A stretch of 12,005 bases of DNA from Thermoflexales bacterium (GTDB lineage Bacteria > Chloroflexota > Anaerolineae > Fen-1058): NCBI GenBank assembly GCA_016931085.1, contig JAFGFO010000466.1:1-12005 (forward strand), in the 5' to 3' direction. Position numbers and translations under genes: made by a program. Below the pieces are notes generated by a model. It had not been told where the DNA came from. It did not search any database and worked only from the letters and a program-made list of their open reading frames with translations. Below, piece after piece: positions 5,927 through 12,005 of this stretch. Numbering within the stretch: the stretch's first letter is position 1; each line of letters opens with the position of its first letter.

Positions 5927-6640
5927 TCACCACGCCGGCCAATCCGGCGGCCAGGGCTTGGGATAATCGTTCAGCAGCGGCCCGCCGAACTGCACCTCGG
6001 GCTGCTCGTCCAGGTACTGCCACTGACGCGGGTTGGCCAGGTCGCGTGCGAACCCTCTCCCGAGAGGAGAGACCAACGCCAGGCTGTCCCAATCCGCCTC
6101 GATGAGGAGGACGGGGTTATAGGCGCGGGCATAATCCAGGCTGCGGATTTCCAGGTGCAGGTGTGGGCGCGAGCGGCAGGTGAGGTCTGGGTCGCCGGTA
6201 AAGCCGACCAGCTCGCCGCGCTTGAGCTGCTGGCCGACGTACAGGGGGGCCGGCTCGAGCAAGTGGCCGTAAAACGAGGCGTAACCGGCCTGGGGGTGAT
6301 CGATCATCAAGTTGTGCGGCGCCGAGCCGTGATAGGCCGCGTCGATCTTGCTGACCACGCCGTCGCCAATCGCCACGATCGGCGTGCCGCAGGGAGCGGA
6401 GAAATCCAGGCCAAAGTGCAGCCCCTGCCCGGCGCGATAGGTCGTGTGGCGCCAGTAGTAGGCGCTCACCGTGTTGCCATAGGCCTGGATCAGGTACCAC
6501 GTCGAGGGGCCAGGGGGATCGGCAAACGGCAGGCCAAACGGCACGGCTTGGGGCGTTGGGGCCGCCCCTACAGCACTCCCCCCACCCCACACGAGCAGCC
6601 AGCCAAGCACTATCCAGATGAAAACCTTACGACTTTTCAA
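5927..6640 (-). CDS. Exported M23 (LytM-like) peptidase, 237 aa
   Basis: This is a zinc peptidase of the LytM/M23 family, typically a peptidoglycan endopeptidase or a regulator of such enzymes, acting outside the membrane. The N-terminus KSRKVFIWIVLGWLLVWGGG...AVGA is a signal peptide with probable cleavage near residue 26. Metal ligands are H75 and D79 in HFGLDF and H162 in RPHLHLE, with H126 (YGH) and H160 completing the family's active site. The start is a TTG at 6638-6640, chosen because AGGAGG (6647-6652) lies six bases upstream. A longer frame from a TTG at 6658 would put that ribosome site inside the gene. The C-terminus (190-237) is Trp/Pro-rich and not recognised. It follows the ABC exporter gene on the same strand after 112 bp. 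Confidence 0.88.
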   Translation of the reverse strand: MKSRKVFIWIVLGWLLVWGGGSAVGAAPTPQAVPFGLPFADPPGPSTWYLIQAYGNTVSAYYWRHTTYRAGQGLHFGLDFSAPCGTPIVAIGDGVVSKIDAAYHGSAPHNLMIDHPQAGYASFYGHLLEPAPLYVGQQLKRGELVGFTGDPDLTCRSRPHLHLEIRSLDYARAYNPVLLIEADWDSLALVSPLGRGFARDLANPRQWQYLDEQPEVQFGGPLLNDYPKPWPPDWPAW

Positions 6641-6742
6641 CGCTTCCCTCCTGGTCAAGATGGTTTCAGGGTATCATCTCAATATTTCGGGGCCGCCGGG
6701 CTTCGGGCCAGACTTCCATCCCCCGCTTTTTTGAGAAGATAC

Positions 6743-6757
6743 GTTTCAGGTTTCAGG
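6743..6757 (-). repeat. CCTGAAA heptamer repeat overlapping a stop codon
   Basis: On the minus strand CCTGAAACCTGAAAC gives two units of the heptamer CCTGAAA. The TGA stop of the ABC transporter gene (6753-6755) lies inside the first unit. The same heptamer occurs in tilS at 11592-11618 and, degenerate, at 10888-10908. Confidence 0.55.
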
Positions 6758-8546
6758 CGCTTTCGCCGGCGTATTGCAGCTTGTGCAGCTCGGCGTATAC
6801 GCCGCCTCGCCCGACCAGCTCCTCGTGGCTGCCTGTCTCGACAATCCGCCCCTGTTCCAAGACGACGATCCGGCTGGCCTTGCGCACGGTCGACAGGCGA
6901 TGCGCCACCACGAACGTGGTGCGTCCTTTCATCAAGCGTTCCAAGGCTTCTTGGACCTGCGTCTCTGACACGGAATCCAGCGCTGAAGTGGCCTCGTCCA
7001 GGATCAAGACACGCGGATTGCGGATCAAGGCCCGCGCGATGGCGAGGCGCTGTTTTTGCCCGCCCGAAAGACGCGCTCCCCGCTCGCCGACCAGGGTATC
7101 CAGGCCGTCCGGCATTTGCTCGACGAACTCGAGCGCGTTAGCGCTGTGCAGTGCCTGTTTCAGGCTCTCCTTGGTCACGGACGATTTGCCATAGGCGACA
7201 TTCTCTTCGACGGTCCCATCGAACAGGATCGTCTCCTGCGAAACGACGGAAAGAAAGCGCCGGTACGTGCGCAGGTCGAGTTCGCCCATGTCCTGCCCGT
7301 CAAGCAGGATACGCCCCGAGCTGGGGCGCAAAAAGCCGATGACGAGGTTCAGCAAGGTCGATTTGCCGGCGCCCGATGCGCCAACAATGGCGATCGTTTC
7401 GCCCGGCTCGACGTGCAATGACAAGTCGTGGACAGTCGCCAGCTTGGCATCCGGATAGCTATAGCTTACGTGCTCAAAGTCAAAACATCCCCTTACAGAC
7501 TGAACGACTCGCTTGCCGGCATTGTGCTCGATATCCGGACACTCGAGGATCTCTCCCACAGAGCGAACCGATTCAAAGCCTTTGCTGATCTCGGGCAGCA
7601 TATTGGCCAGTTGCATCACGGCGTTCGTGATCGCGCTAAAGTAACCGGTAAAGAGCACCACGTCACCCACGCTGATCGGCAAGAAAGCCGTATAGCGCAT
7701 CCAGGCGGCTGTCAGCAAGCACGCGACCTCGAAGCAGCGAAACACGATCCAGCTCGAGGCATTAAAGATGGCATTGATCGAATCCAACTGGATGCCGGCC
7801 GATCTAACGCTCTCCAGTTTTTGGCTGATTCGATCCATTTCATAGTCTTCGATGCCGTGGGCGCGCGTGATGGGGAGCAGTTGGATCATCTCGGCCATGC
7901 GAGAGGACATGCCCTCGATTTCGTGCCTGAAGGCGGCATTTCGCCGGGCCAGGCTGGAGCGCAGCGAGCGAATGAGCAGGGCCGCGGTCGGCACGGTCAG
8001 CAGGAAAAAGAGCAGGAAGAGTGGTTCCCGAGTGGCCGTGATGATGAGCGCGGCGGTCATATTGGTCAACGCCGCCGGCACCTGCTCTAACAGAATCCGG
8101 GCCAGGCGTTCGATCACCTCGACATCGCGCAGCAGCTTGGCTTGCAGCGCGCCGCTGCTGCTGCGGGCGTAAAAGCCGAACGACAAGTTCTGCAACTGCC
8201 GGCTGAGCGCCGCCCGCAGCTCGGCTTCCATCTTGCGTATGGCTGTGCTGATAGAACGTACATAGATGTAGTGAGTGGGCAGGTTTTGCACCAGCATCAG
8301 GACCATCACCAGGCCATTGATCCACAGCTCAGACAGGCTATGTACATCGGGTTGGGAGAGAATATCGATGACGTTTGCCGTGAGCAGCGGCATCACCCAG
8401 GCCGGGCTGTGCTTGATAATGTAAAAGACCATGGCCAAGGCCAGCATGCCTCGGTCATCTTTGTACATGGAAAGGATCGTGCGCAAAGGGTGCTCACCCC
8501 GGTAGGGGCGTTCCAGCAGATCCGATCTCGTGTTGGTTACTGACAT
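6753..8546 (-). CDS. ABC half-exporter (membrane domain fused to ATPase), 597 aa
   Basis: This is a type-I ABC exporter half-transporter that should dimerise in the cytoplasmic membrane. Residues about 30-310 form the six-helix membrane domain, with hydrophobic stretches near 35-60, 76-92, 160-192 and 265-310. The ATPase is complete: Walker A GASGAGKST (389-397), Q437 of the Q-loop, signature LSGGQ (493-497), Walker B VLILDE (513-518) with catalytic E518, the SALD D-loop and H549 in VAHRLS. MsbA-like lipid exporters and multidrug exporters share this layout; the cargo cannot be told. No second half-transporter is adjacent, so a homodimer is likely. No Shine-Dalgarno precedes the ATG at 8546, which makes the start less sure. 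The gene looks less GC-rich than its neighbours, and its stop lies in a heptamer repeat. Confidence 0.93.
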   Translation of the reverse strand: MSVTNTRSDLLERPYRGEHPLRTILSMYKDDRGMLALAMVFYIIKHSPAWVMPLLTANVIDILSQPDVHSLSELWINGLVMVLMLVQNLPTHYIYVRSISTAIRKMEAELRAALSRQLQNLSFGFYARSSSGALQAKLLRDVEVIERLARILLEQVPAALTNMTAALIITATREPLFLLFFLLTVPTAALLIRSLRSSLARRNAAFRHEIEGMSSRMAEMIQLLPITRAHGIEDYEMDRISQKLESVRSAGIQLDSINAIFNASSWIVFRCFEVACLLTAAWMRYTAFLPISVGDVVLFTGYFSAITNAVMQLANMLPEISKGFESVRSVGEILECPDIEHNAGKRVVQSVRGCFDFEHVSYSYPDAKLATVHDLSLHVEPGETIAIVGASGAGKSTLLNLVIGFLRPSSGRILLDGQDMGELDLRTYRRFLSVVSQETILFDGTVEENVAYGKSSVTKESLKQALHSANALEFVEQMPDGLDTLVGERGARLSGGQKQRLAIARALIRNPRVLILDEATSALDSVSETQVQEALERLMKGRTTFVVAHRLSTVRKASRIVVLEQGRIVETGSHEELVGRGGVYAELHKLQYAGESA

Positions 8547-8551
8547 AGCCG

Positions 8552-8731
8552 GTGACTCGAACTGTGCAACTGGCGCGCGCTGCCATGGACCGCTTTGCGA
8601 AACAAGATCAAGGGGGCCTGTCGAGCTGCACGCTCGCCGAGCAAGCCGCGAAAAAATTCAGCGAGGCGATCTACGACGAGTTCGAAGCGTCCACTACGCG
8701 CCTGATTTCAAGCGGCAAGATATTTGGATAG
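8552..8731 (+). pseudogene. Coding-like scrap, 59 codons; possible gene remnant
   Basis: A plus-strand frame from a GTG (8552), or an ATG (8585), to a TAG at 8729-8731 reads like real protein: MDRFAKQDQGGLSS, then TLAEQAAKKFSEAIYDEF. It has a natural amphipathic helix and GC-rich third positions in its first two-thirds. It has no ribosome site and no promoter, and it is wedged between two minus-strand genes. The 'AA..F...iYdeF' style resembles the N-terminal region of larger bacterial signalling or regulatory proteins, but I cannot name the family. A truncated gene left by a deletion is the simplest reading; a real small protein or chance are alternatives. Confidence 0.3.
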
Positions 8732-8738
8732 GGGCTTC

Positions 8739-10211
8739 TCAGGGTGACAGACTGCCGAGCATCGCTTCGACGGTGGCCCTGTCCGGCCCCCACACCACGA
8801 GCGTCCGAACGCCCGCGATCTGGACAAAGCCGCTGCCAAGACTGCCTGAATACCAGCGCTCCCTGGAGCTTGGGCGTTCCACGGCCGCATCGGGGCCAAG
8901 GCGTGCGCGCAGCAGCTCCGCGTAGGCCTCGAAAAAGTCGCCGGCTCGCTCCGAGTCTTCCCAGCTCAGAATCCAGGCAAACGCTTGCCGGCCGTCTCCC
9001 GTCTCCCACAACGTAAAGACATCGCCGGCCCAATCCGCAGCAATCCGGGCGGCGCGTTCGCGATCGTGGAGGAACTCGTCCAGGTGAACGCTGGTGATAA
9101 ACTCGCCCAGGGTGTCCGTCACGATCCGCGGCGACCAGTCCGGCCCCAGGGCCGGGGCCAGCTCAGGCATGGCCAACTCGACCCCCCTGAGGCGCGTAAA
9201 CGACAGGGGGTGCAGCACCTGGTTGCTCGTGAGCGGCGGGTCGTCGTAGACGGGATCGATTTCCCCCCACATCCCGCCCAATTGCATCAAGGTGACCACG
9301 TACTGAGCCCCCTGCTGGTACGGGAAGGACAGGATCTGGTTGACGCGCGTGGACACGCCGGTCGCCGTGATGACCGCCCGGTCGTTGAACCTGGCCCGGT
9401 AGGCCAGGTAATCCCACTCGCCGCGCGTCGTATTGCCGTACATGTAAAGCGCCATGACGACCGTGGCATCGCCCTCGACCAGCGCCATCTTGGCCAGCCG
9501 CTCGTCGCTGGTGTGGATGCCGGCCCGGTAAGCGGCCAGGTCGAAATGCTGGTCCTGGAGCGCGTGGGTATATTCGTGGGCCAGCGTCACCCGCTCTTCA
9601 ACCCCCATGTTCACCACGTCGCTGACGACGTAAATCTGCTTGCTGGCGGGATCGTAAAAGCCGTTGATGTTGGCGCTGACCCACTCCACGAGCGCCGCCT
9701 GGTCCTGCCGCGCGCCAGGCTGGGCCAAACCAAGGGCCTGGTACAACGCCCACTGCCGGGCCGCTTCGTCGACCTCAGCCTCGTACTCGGCCTGGATGTA
9801 GCCGGCCAGCTCGGCGCGGGTGAGGAACGTGGCCGGCACGGGCGTGCGCAGATCCAGTTGGCGCAGCTTGACCACTTCTCGCTCGATCTGCTCGATCTTG
9901 GCCTGGTTGAGCACTTCGAGCGACACCACGCGGGTGTTGGTCGGCTGCGGCGAGGGCGGAGGCGTGAAGGTGGGGGGAGACGCGGCCCTCTGAGTAGGTG
10001 CCGGAGTGGCTGTCCCCGCCTGGGCCGCCGCTTCAGGCGGGGCGATCGTGCTGATGACGAGCTCGCCGCCGGGCGCTCCCGACGAGACGAGCCAGGCCAG
10101 GACACCCAACACACCACACACCAAGACTGCCAAGACAGCGGCGACGGCCCATTGCCAGGGCTTTATTCCAGAACGGCGCTTTCTACGCCTGGGTGGTCTA
10201 TCAGTAGCCAT
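8739..10211 (-). CDS. Membrane-anchored HExxH metalloprotease-like protein, 490 aa
   Basis: A basic N-terminus (RRRKRR, residues 8-13) and one hydrophobic segment (about 20-43) anchor the protein with its bulk outside. A Pro/Thr/Ala-rich linker (57-93) and a charged helical stretch (97-160) follow. The catalytic region has VTLAHEYTHALQDQHFDL, a zinc-binding HExxH (H212, E213, H216), and ALVEGDAT 34 residues on, where E246 can be the third ligand, as in gluzincins. FYDPASKQIYVV just before the motif looks like the edge strand of such proteases. The C-terminal half (about 330-490) has no recognised domain. The ATG at 10209-10211 is chosen because a TATAAA -10 lies 10-15 bases upstream. Only a weak GAG precedes it, so the mRNA may be leaderless. 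Substrate and named family are unknown. Confidence 0.8.
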   Translation of the reverse strand: MATDRPPRRRKRRSGIKPWQWAVAAVLAVLVCGVLGVLAWLVSSGAPGGELVISTIAPPEAAAQAGTATPAPTQRAASPPTFTPPPSPQPTNTRVVSLEVLNQAKIEQIEREVVKLRQLDLRTPVPATFLTRAELAGYIQAEYEAEVDEAARQWALYQALGLAQPGARQDQAALVEWVSANINGFYDPASKQIYVVSDVVNMGVEERVTLAHEYTHALQDQHFDLAAYRAGIHTSDERLAKMALVEGDATVVMALYMYGNTTRGEWDYLAYRARFNDRAVITATGVSTRVNQILSFPYQQGAQYVVTLMQLGGMWGEIDPVYDDPPLTSNQVLHPLSFTRLRGVELAMPELAPALGPDWSPRIVTDTLGEFITSVHLDEFLHDRERAARIAADWAGDVFTLWETGDGRQAFAWILSWEDSERAGDFFEAYAELLRARLGPDAAVERPSSRERWYSGSLGSGFVQIAGVRTLVVWGPDRATVEAMLGSLSP

Positions 10212-10220
10212 GATCTCTAT

Positions 10221-10248
10221 TTTATACTCACACGCCAAAACGTGCAAG
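10221..10248 (-). promoter_or_regulatory. Probable promoter of the HExxH protease gene
   Basis: On the minus strand TATAAA (10221-10226) is preceded at 15-16 bp by CTTGCA/TTGCAC (10242-10248). The start point would fall within a few bases of the ATG at 10211, implying a leaderless or near-leaderless mRNA. The -35 is imperfect. Confidence 0.45.
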
Positions 10249-10264
10249 TGGGTTTTCGCCTTTT

Positions 10265-10297
10265 ACCTCCCCGAAAGCTGGGAGCTTTCGGGGAGGT
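10265..10297. repeat. 15-bp perfect inverted repeat in the divergent control region
   Basis: ACCTCCCCGAAAGCT (10265-10279) and AGCTTTCGGGGAGGT (10283-10297) are exact reverse complements around GGG. The only short T-run (10261-10264) precedes the stem on the plus strand, so it is not an intrinsic terminator in either direction. It lies between the protease promoter and the tilS promoter. It could be an operator, a cruciform, or one of the mobile palindromes common in this window. Confidence 0.7.
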
Positions 10298-10304
10298 CAC
10301 GCCA

Positions 10305-10333
10305 TTCCCATCTCGTCCAAGCTGGGGTATAAT
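10305..10333 (+). promoter_or_regulatory. tilS promoter
   Basis: TTCCCA (10305-10310, four of six matches to the -35), a 17-bp spacer and a perfect TATAAT (10328-10333) are seen. The start point would be near 10340, inside the first copy of the 14-bp direct repeat. The leader to the chosen ATG is about 55 nt. Confidence 0.6.
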
Positions 10334-10336
10334 GAA

Positions 10337-10371
10337 CCATTAAGAAATGGTTTTGGGCCATTAAGAAATGG
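10337..10371 (+). repeat. 14-bp direct repeat at 21-bp period over the tilS start site
   Basis: CCATTAAGAAATGG occurs exactly at 10337-10350 and again at 10358-10371. Each copy is itself a dyad (CCATT...AATGG). Copies spaced by two helical turns at a transcription start suit an operator for a repressor. A simple tandem duplication of about 21 bp, with a decayed third unit after 10372, is the other reading. Confidence 0.6.
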
Positions 10372-10394
10372 CCTGGGCCAAGATTGAGGTCGAG

Positions 10395-11906
10395 ATGGGC
10401 TACGGTCAACACGAGCTGGTGTGGAAGGTCCGCCGCTATATAGACGAGCACGACTTGCTGCCCCGCGGCGAGGCGCTCGTGGTGGGCGTCTCGGGTGGGC
10501 CGGACAGCCTGTGCCTGCTGCACGCGCTGCGGGCGTTAGCGCCCGATCGCGGCTGGACCCTACACGCGGCACACATGAACCACCAACTGCGCGGCGACGA
10601 GTCGGACCGAGACGCGCGTTTCGTCCAGGCGCTGGCGGACGAATGGGGCATCCCGTGCACGGTCGAGGCGTGTGACGTCCAAGCGGCCGCCCGGCGCGAC
10701 AAGCTGGCGATCGAGGAAGCCGCCCGCCAGTGCCGCTACGGCTTCCTGGCCCGGCTGGCCGCCCAGGTGGGGGCAAGCCGCATCGCCGTGGGGCACAACG
10801 CGGACGACCAGGCCGAGTCCGTCCTCATGCACTTGCTGCGCGGCAGCGGCCTGGCCGGGCTGCGCGGCATGCTGCCAAAGACGGAGCTTTCAGGTTTAAG
10901 GTTGAACGCTTCGTGTTCCCCGATCCGCGATCCGCAACCCGCGATCCGCAATCTCTGCCTGGTTCGCCCGCTGCTGGGGACCGGGCGAGTGGAGATCGAG
11001 GCCTACTGCCGGCAGCACCACCTGGAGCCGCGTTTCGACCGTTCCAACCTGGACACGACCTATTTTCGCAACTGGCTGCGCCACACGCTGCTGCCCTTGA
11101 TGGAAAGCCACAACCCGGACGTGAGCGAGGTGTTGTGCCGCACCGCGTCGGTCATCGCCGCCGATTACGAGCTGTTGCACGGCATGCTGGAACAAGCCTG
11201 GGATCAAGTCGTCCAGGCCGAGTCCGAGCAGGCCATCACCTTCAACTTGTCCGCCTGGCGCGCGCTGCCGCTGGCGCTCCAGCGCTCGACGCTGCGCGAG
11301 GCCATCCACCGCCTGCGCCACACGCTGCGCAACATCAACTTCGTCCACGTTCAAAACGCGTTGGAGGTGGCCACGCGCGGCCCGGCCGGCCAGCAGGCCA
11401 CGCTGCCGGCCGGCCTGATGCTGAGCGTGGGCTACGACAGCTTGCTCATCGCCGGCGAGGGTTACACCGCCCCCCTACCCGACCAGCCCTACCTGGAGCC
11501 GGGCAGCGCCATCGAGCTTGGGACGCCACTTCCTAGTGGCACGCACATCCCCCTGCCTGGCTCGCCGTGGGCCATCGAGCTCGACTACCTGGAACCTGAA
11601 ACCCTGAAACCTGAAACCGCCTCCCCTTGGGAGGCCTACCTGGACGCGGACGCGCTCGAGTCCCCGCTGGTGCTGCGCACGCGCCGGCCGGGCGATCGCC
11701 TGGCGCCGCTGGGCATGGGGGGCCACACCAAGGCGCTGCGCGACGTCTTTATCCACGCCAAGGTCCCCCAAGCCTGGCGAGCGCACGTGCCTCTGCTGGT
11801 GTCTGGCTCGCGCGTCGTTTGGGTATGTGGCGTGTGCGCCTCGCACGAGGCGCGCCTGACCCCCCTCACGCGCCGGGTACTGCGCGCGCGCTTCGTGCGG
11901 GCCTAG
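10395..11906 (+). CDS. tilS: tRNA(Ile)-lysidine synthase, 503 aa
   Basis: TilS joins lysine to C34 of the CAU-anticodon tRNA-Ile using ATP, so that it reads AUA; it is normally essential. The PP-loop SGGPDS is at residues 33-38. Further family signatures are HMNHQLRGDESDRDARFV, GHNADDQAES and RGSGLAGLRGM. The C-terminal TilS domain has RRPGDRLAPLGMGG and an ending near VWVCGVCASHEARLT. The ATG at 10395 is preferred because GAGGT (10386-10390) lies four bases upstream. The ATG at 10368 has no ribosome site and lies in a repeat. Two stretches, residues about 166-187 and 400-408, are encoded by heptamer repeats and look like in-frame insertions. The first falls between the RGSG..GM segment and RPLL. 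The core motifs remain intact, so the enzyme is probably functional. Confidence 0.93.
   Translation: MGYGQHELVWKVRRYIDEHDLLPRGEALVVGVSGGPDSLCLLHALRALAPDRGWTLHAAHMNHQLRGDESDRDARFVQALADEWGIPCTVEACDVQAAARRDKLAIEEAARQCRYGFLARLAAQVGASRIAVGHNADDQAESVLMHLLRGSGLAGLRGMLPKTELSGLRLNASCSPIRDPQPAIRNLCLVRPLLGTGRVEIEAYCRQHHLEPRFDRSNLDTTYFRNWLRHTLLPLMESHNPDVSEVLCRTASVIAADYELLHGMLEQAWDQVVQAESEQAITFNLSAWRALPLALQRSTLREAIHRLRHTLRNINFVHVQNALEVATRGPAGQQATLPAGLMLSVGYDSLLIAGEGYTAPLPDQPYLEPGSAIELGTPLPSGTHIPLPGSPWAIELDYLEPETLKPETASPWEAYLDADALESPLVLRTRRPGDRLAPLGMGGHTKALRDVFIHAKVPQAWRAHVPLLVSGSRVVWVCGVCASHEARLTPLTRRVLRARFVRA
10888..10953 (+). repeat. Heptamer-repeat insertion inside tilS
   Basis: Two heptamer families lie side by side. 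The first is TTTCAGG, TTTAAGG, TTGAACG (10888-10908). After a short join the second follows: GATCCGC, GATCCGC, AACCCGC, GATCCGC, AATC (10922-10953). The 66-base block is a multiple of three and contains no stop in the tilS frame. It resembles the short tandemly repeated repetitive (STRR) heptamers known from cyanobacteria. Confidence 0.7.
11525..11540. repeat. Small palindrome inside tilS
   Basis: GCCACT (11525-11530) and AGTGGC (11535-11540) enclose TCCT. The encoded residues (LGTPLPSGTH) lie in the poorly conserved region before the C-terminal domain. It could be another inserted palindrome or chance. Confidence 0.35.
11592..11618 (+). repeat. CCTGAAA heptamer run inside tilS
   Basis: Successive CCTGAAAC units, one with an extra C, encode LEPETLKPE in the linker before the C-terminal domain. 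The unit matches the one at the end of the ABC exporter gene (6743-6757). Confidence 0.6.
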
Positions 11907-11948
11907 ACTCGGGGTGGTCGTCACGTCTTTGCGCGCCAATGCGCCTGT

Positions 11949-11998
11949 GCCTGCGAATGAATTCGCAGGCTGATACCCAAAACGCGCCGAGGCGCGTT
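11949..11998. repeat. Two adjacent GA-loop palindromes downstream of tilS
   Basis: GCCTGCGAAT (11949-11958), loop GA, ATTCGCAGGC (11961-11970) is a perfect 10-bp hairpin. Ten bases later AACGCGCC (11981-11988), loop GA, GGCGCGTT (11991-11998) is a perfect 8-bp hairpin. The window ends in GCCTGC (12000-12005), the first bases of the first palindrome, suggesting an array continues. No T-tract follows, so these are repeats rather than clear terminators, though they may stabilise the tilS mRNA end. Confidence 0.65.
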
Positions 11999-12005
11999 AG
12001 CCTGC

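Noticed and set aside
6155..7141. 328-codon open frame on the plus strand
   Set aside because: It spans antisense parts of both the M23 and ABC exporter genes, with no motif or ribosome site.
8985..10343. 452-codon open frame on the plus strand
   Set aside because: It is antisense to the HExxH protease gene and shows no domain; the composition is that of a shadow frame.
1..12005. CRISPR array, insertion-sequence transposase, integrase or phage genes
   Set aside because: No regularly spaced direct repeats with unique spacers, and no transposase, integrase or phage protein, were seen. The repeats present are palindromes and heptamers.

Overview
The window is GC-rich bacterial chromosome carrying nine convincing protein genes, one probable gene remnant, and an unusually high load of short palindromic and heptameric repeats. 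Gene content (TldD/TldE pair, DUF4058 protein, membrane-anchored gluzincin-like protease, HD hydrolase, TilS) and repeat style suggest a Chloroflexota member, perhaps Anaerolineae-like. That assignment is inference; there is no rRNA or other marker here to prove it. No tRNA, rRNA, CRISPR array, insertion-sequence transposase or phage gene was seen.

Layout. (1) 31-929: a small SCP2-type lipid-binding protein (minus) and a stand-alone response-regulator receiver (plus) diverge from back-to-back promoters whose -35 boxes overlap; the receiver gene looks leaderless. (2) 962-4038: a minus-strand unit, tldD then tldE, the two halves of the TldD/TldE peptidase. It is preceded by a strong promoter at 4009-4038, about 290 nt of highly foldable leader, and an intrinsic terminator lying before the tldD start. 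This is the best candidate here for an undescribed regulatory RNA. (3) 4040-4460: no gene; an island of intergenic repeats. (4) 4461-5908: an HD-domain hydrolase and a DUF4058 protein on the plus strand, each with its own extended -10 promoter and good Shine-Dalgarno. (5) 5927-10211: three minus-strand genes: an exported M23 peptidase (TTG start), an ABC half-exporter, and a membrane-anchored HExxH protease. A 180-base coding-like scrap lies between the last two on the other strand. (6) 10212-10394: a divergent control region with a 15-bp perfect hairpin and a 14-bp direct repeat at 21-bp period. (7) 10395-11906: tilS, carrying in-frame heptamer-repeat insertions. (8) 11907-12005: two GA-loop palindromes running off the edge.

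The genes do not form one obvious pathway. They combine housekeeping (tilS) with proteolysis and envelope functions (TldD/E, M23, HExxH protease, ABC exporter) and signalling (receiver). The most notable themes are regulatory architecture (overlapping divergent promoters, likely leaderless mRNAs, a long attenuator-like leader) and the invasion of coding and intergenic DNA by small repeats.
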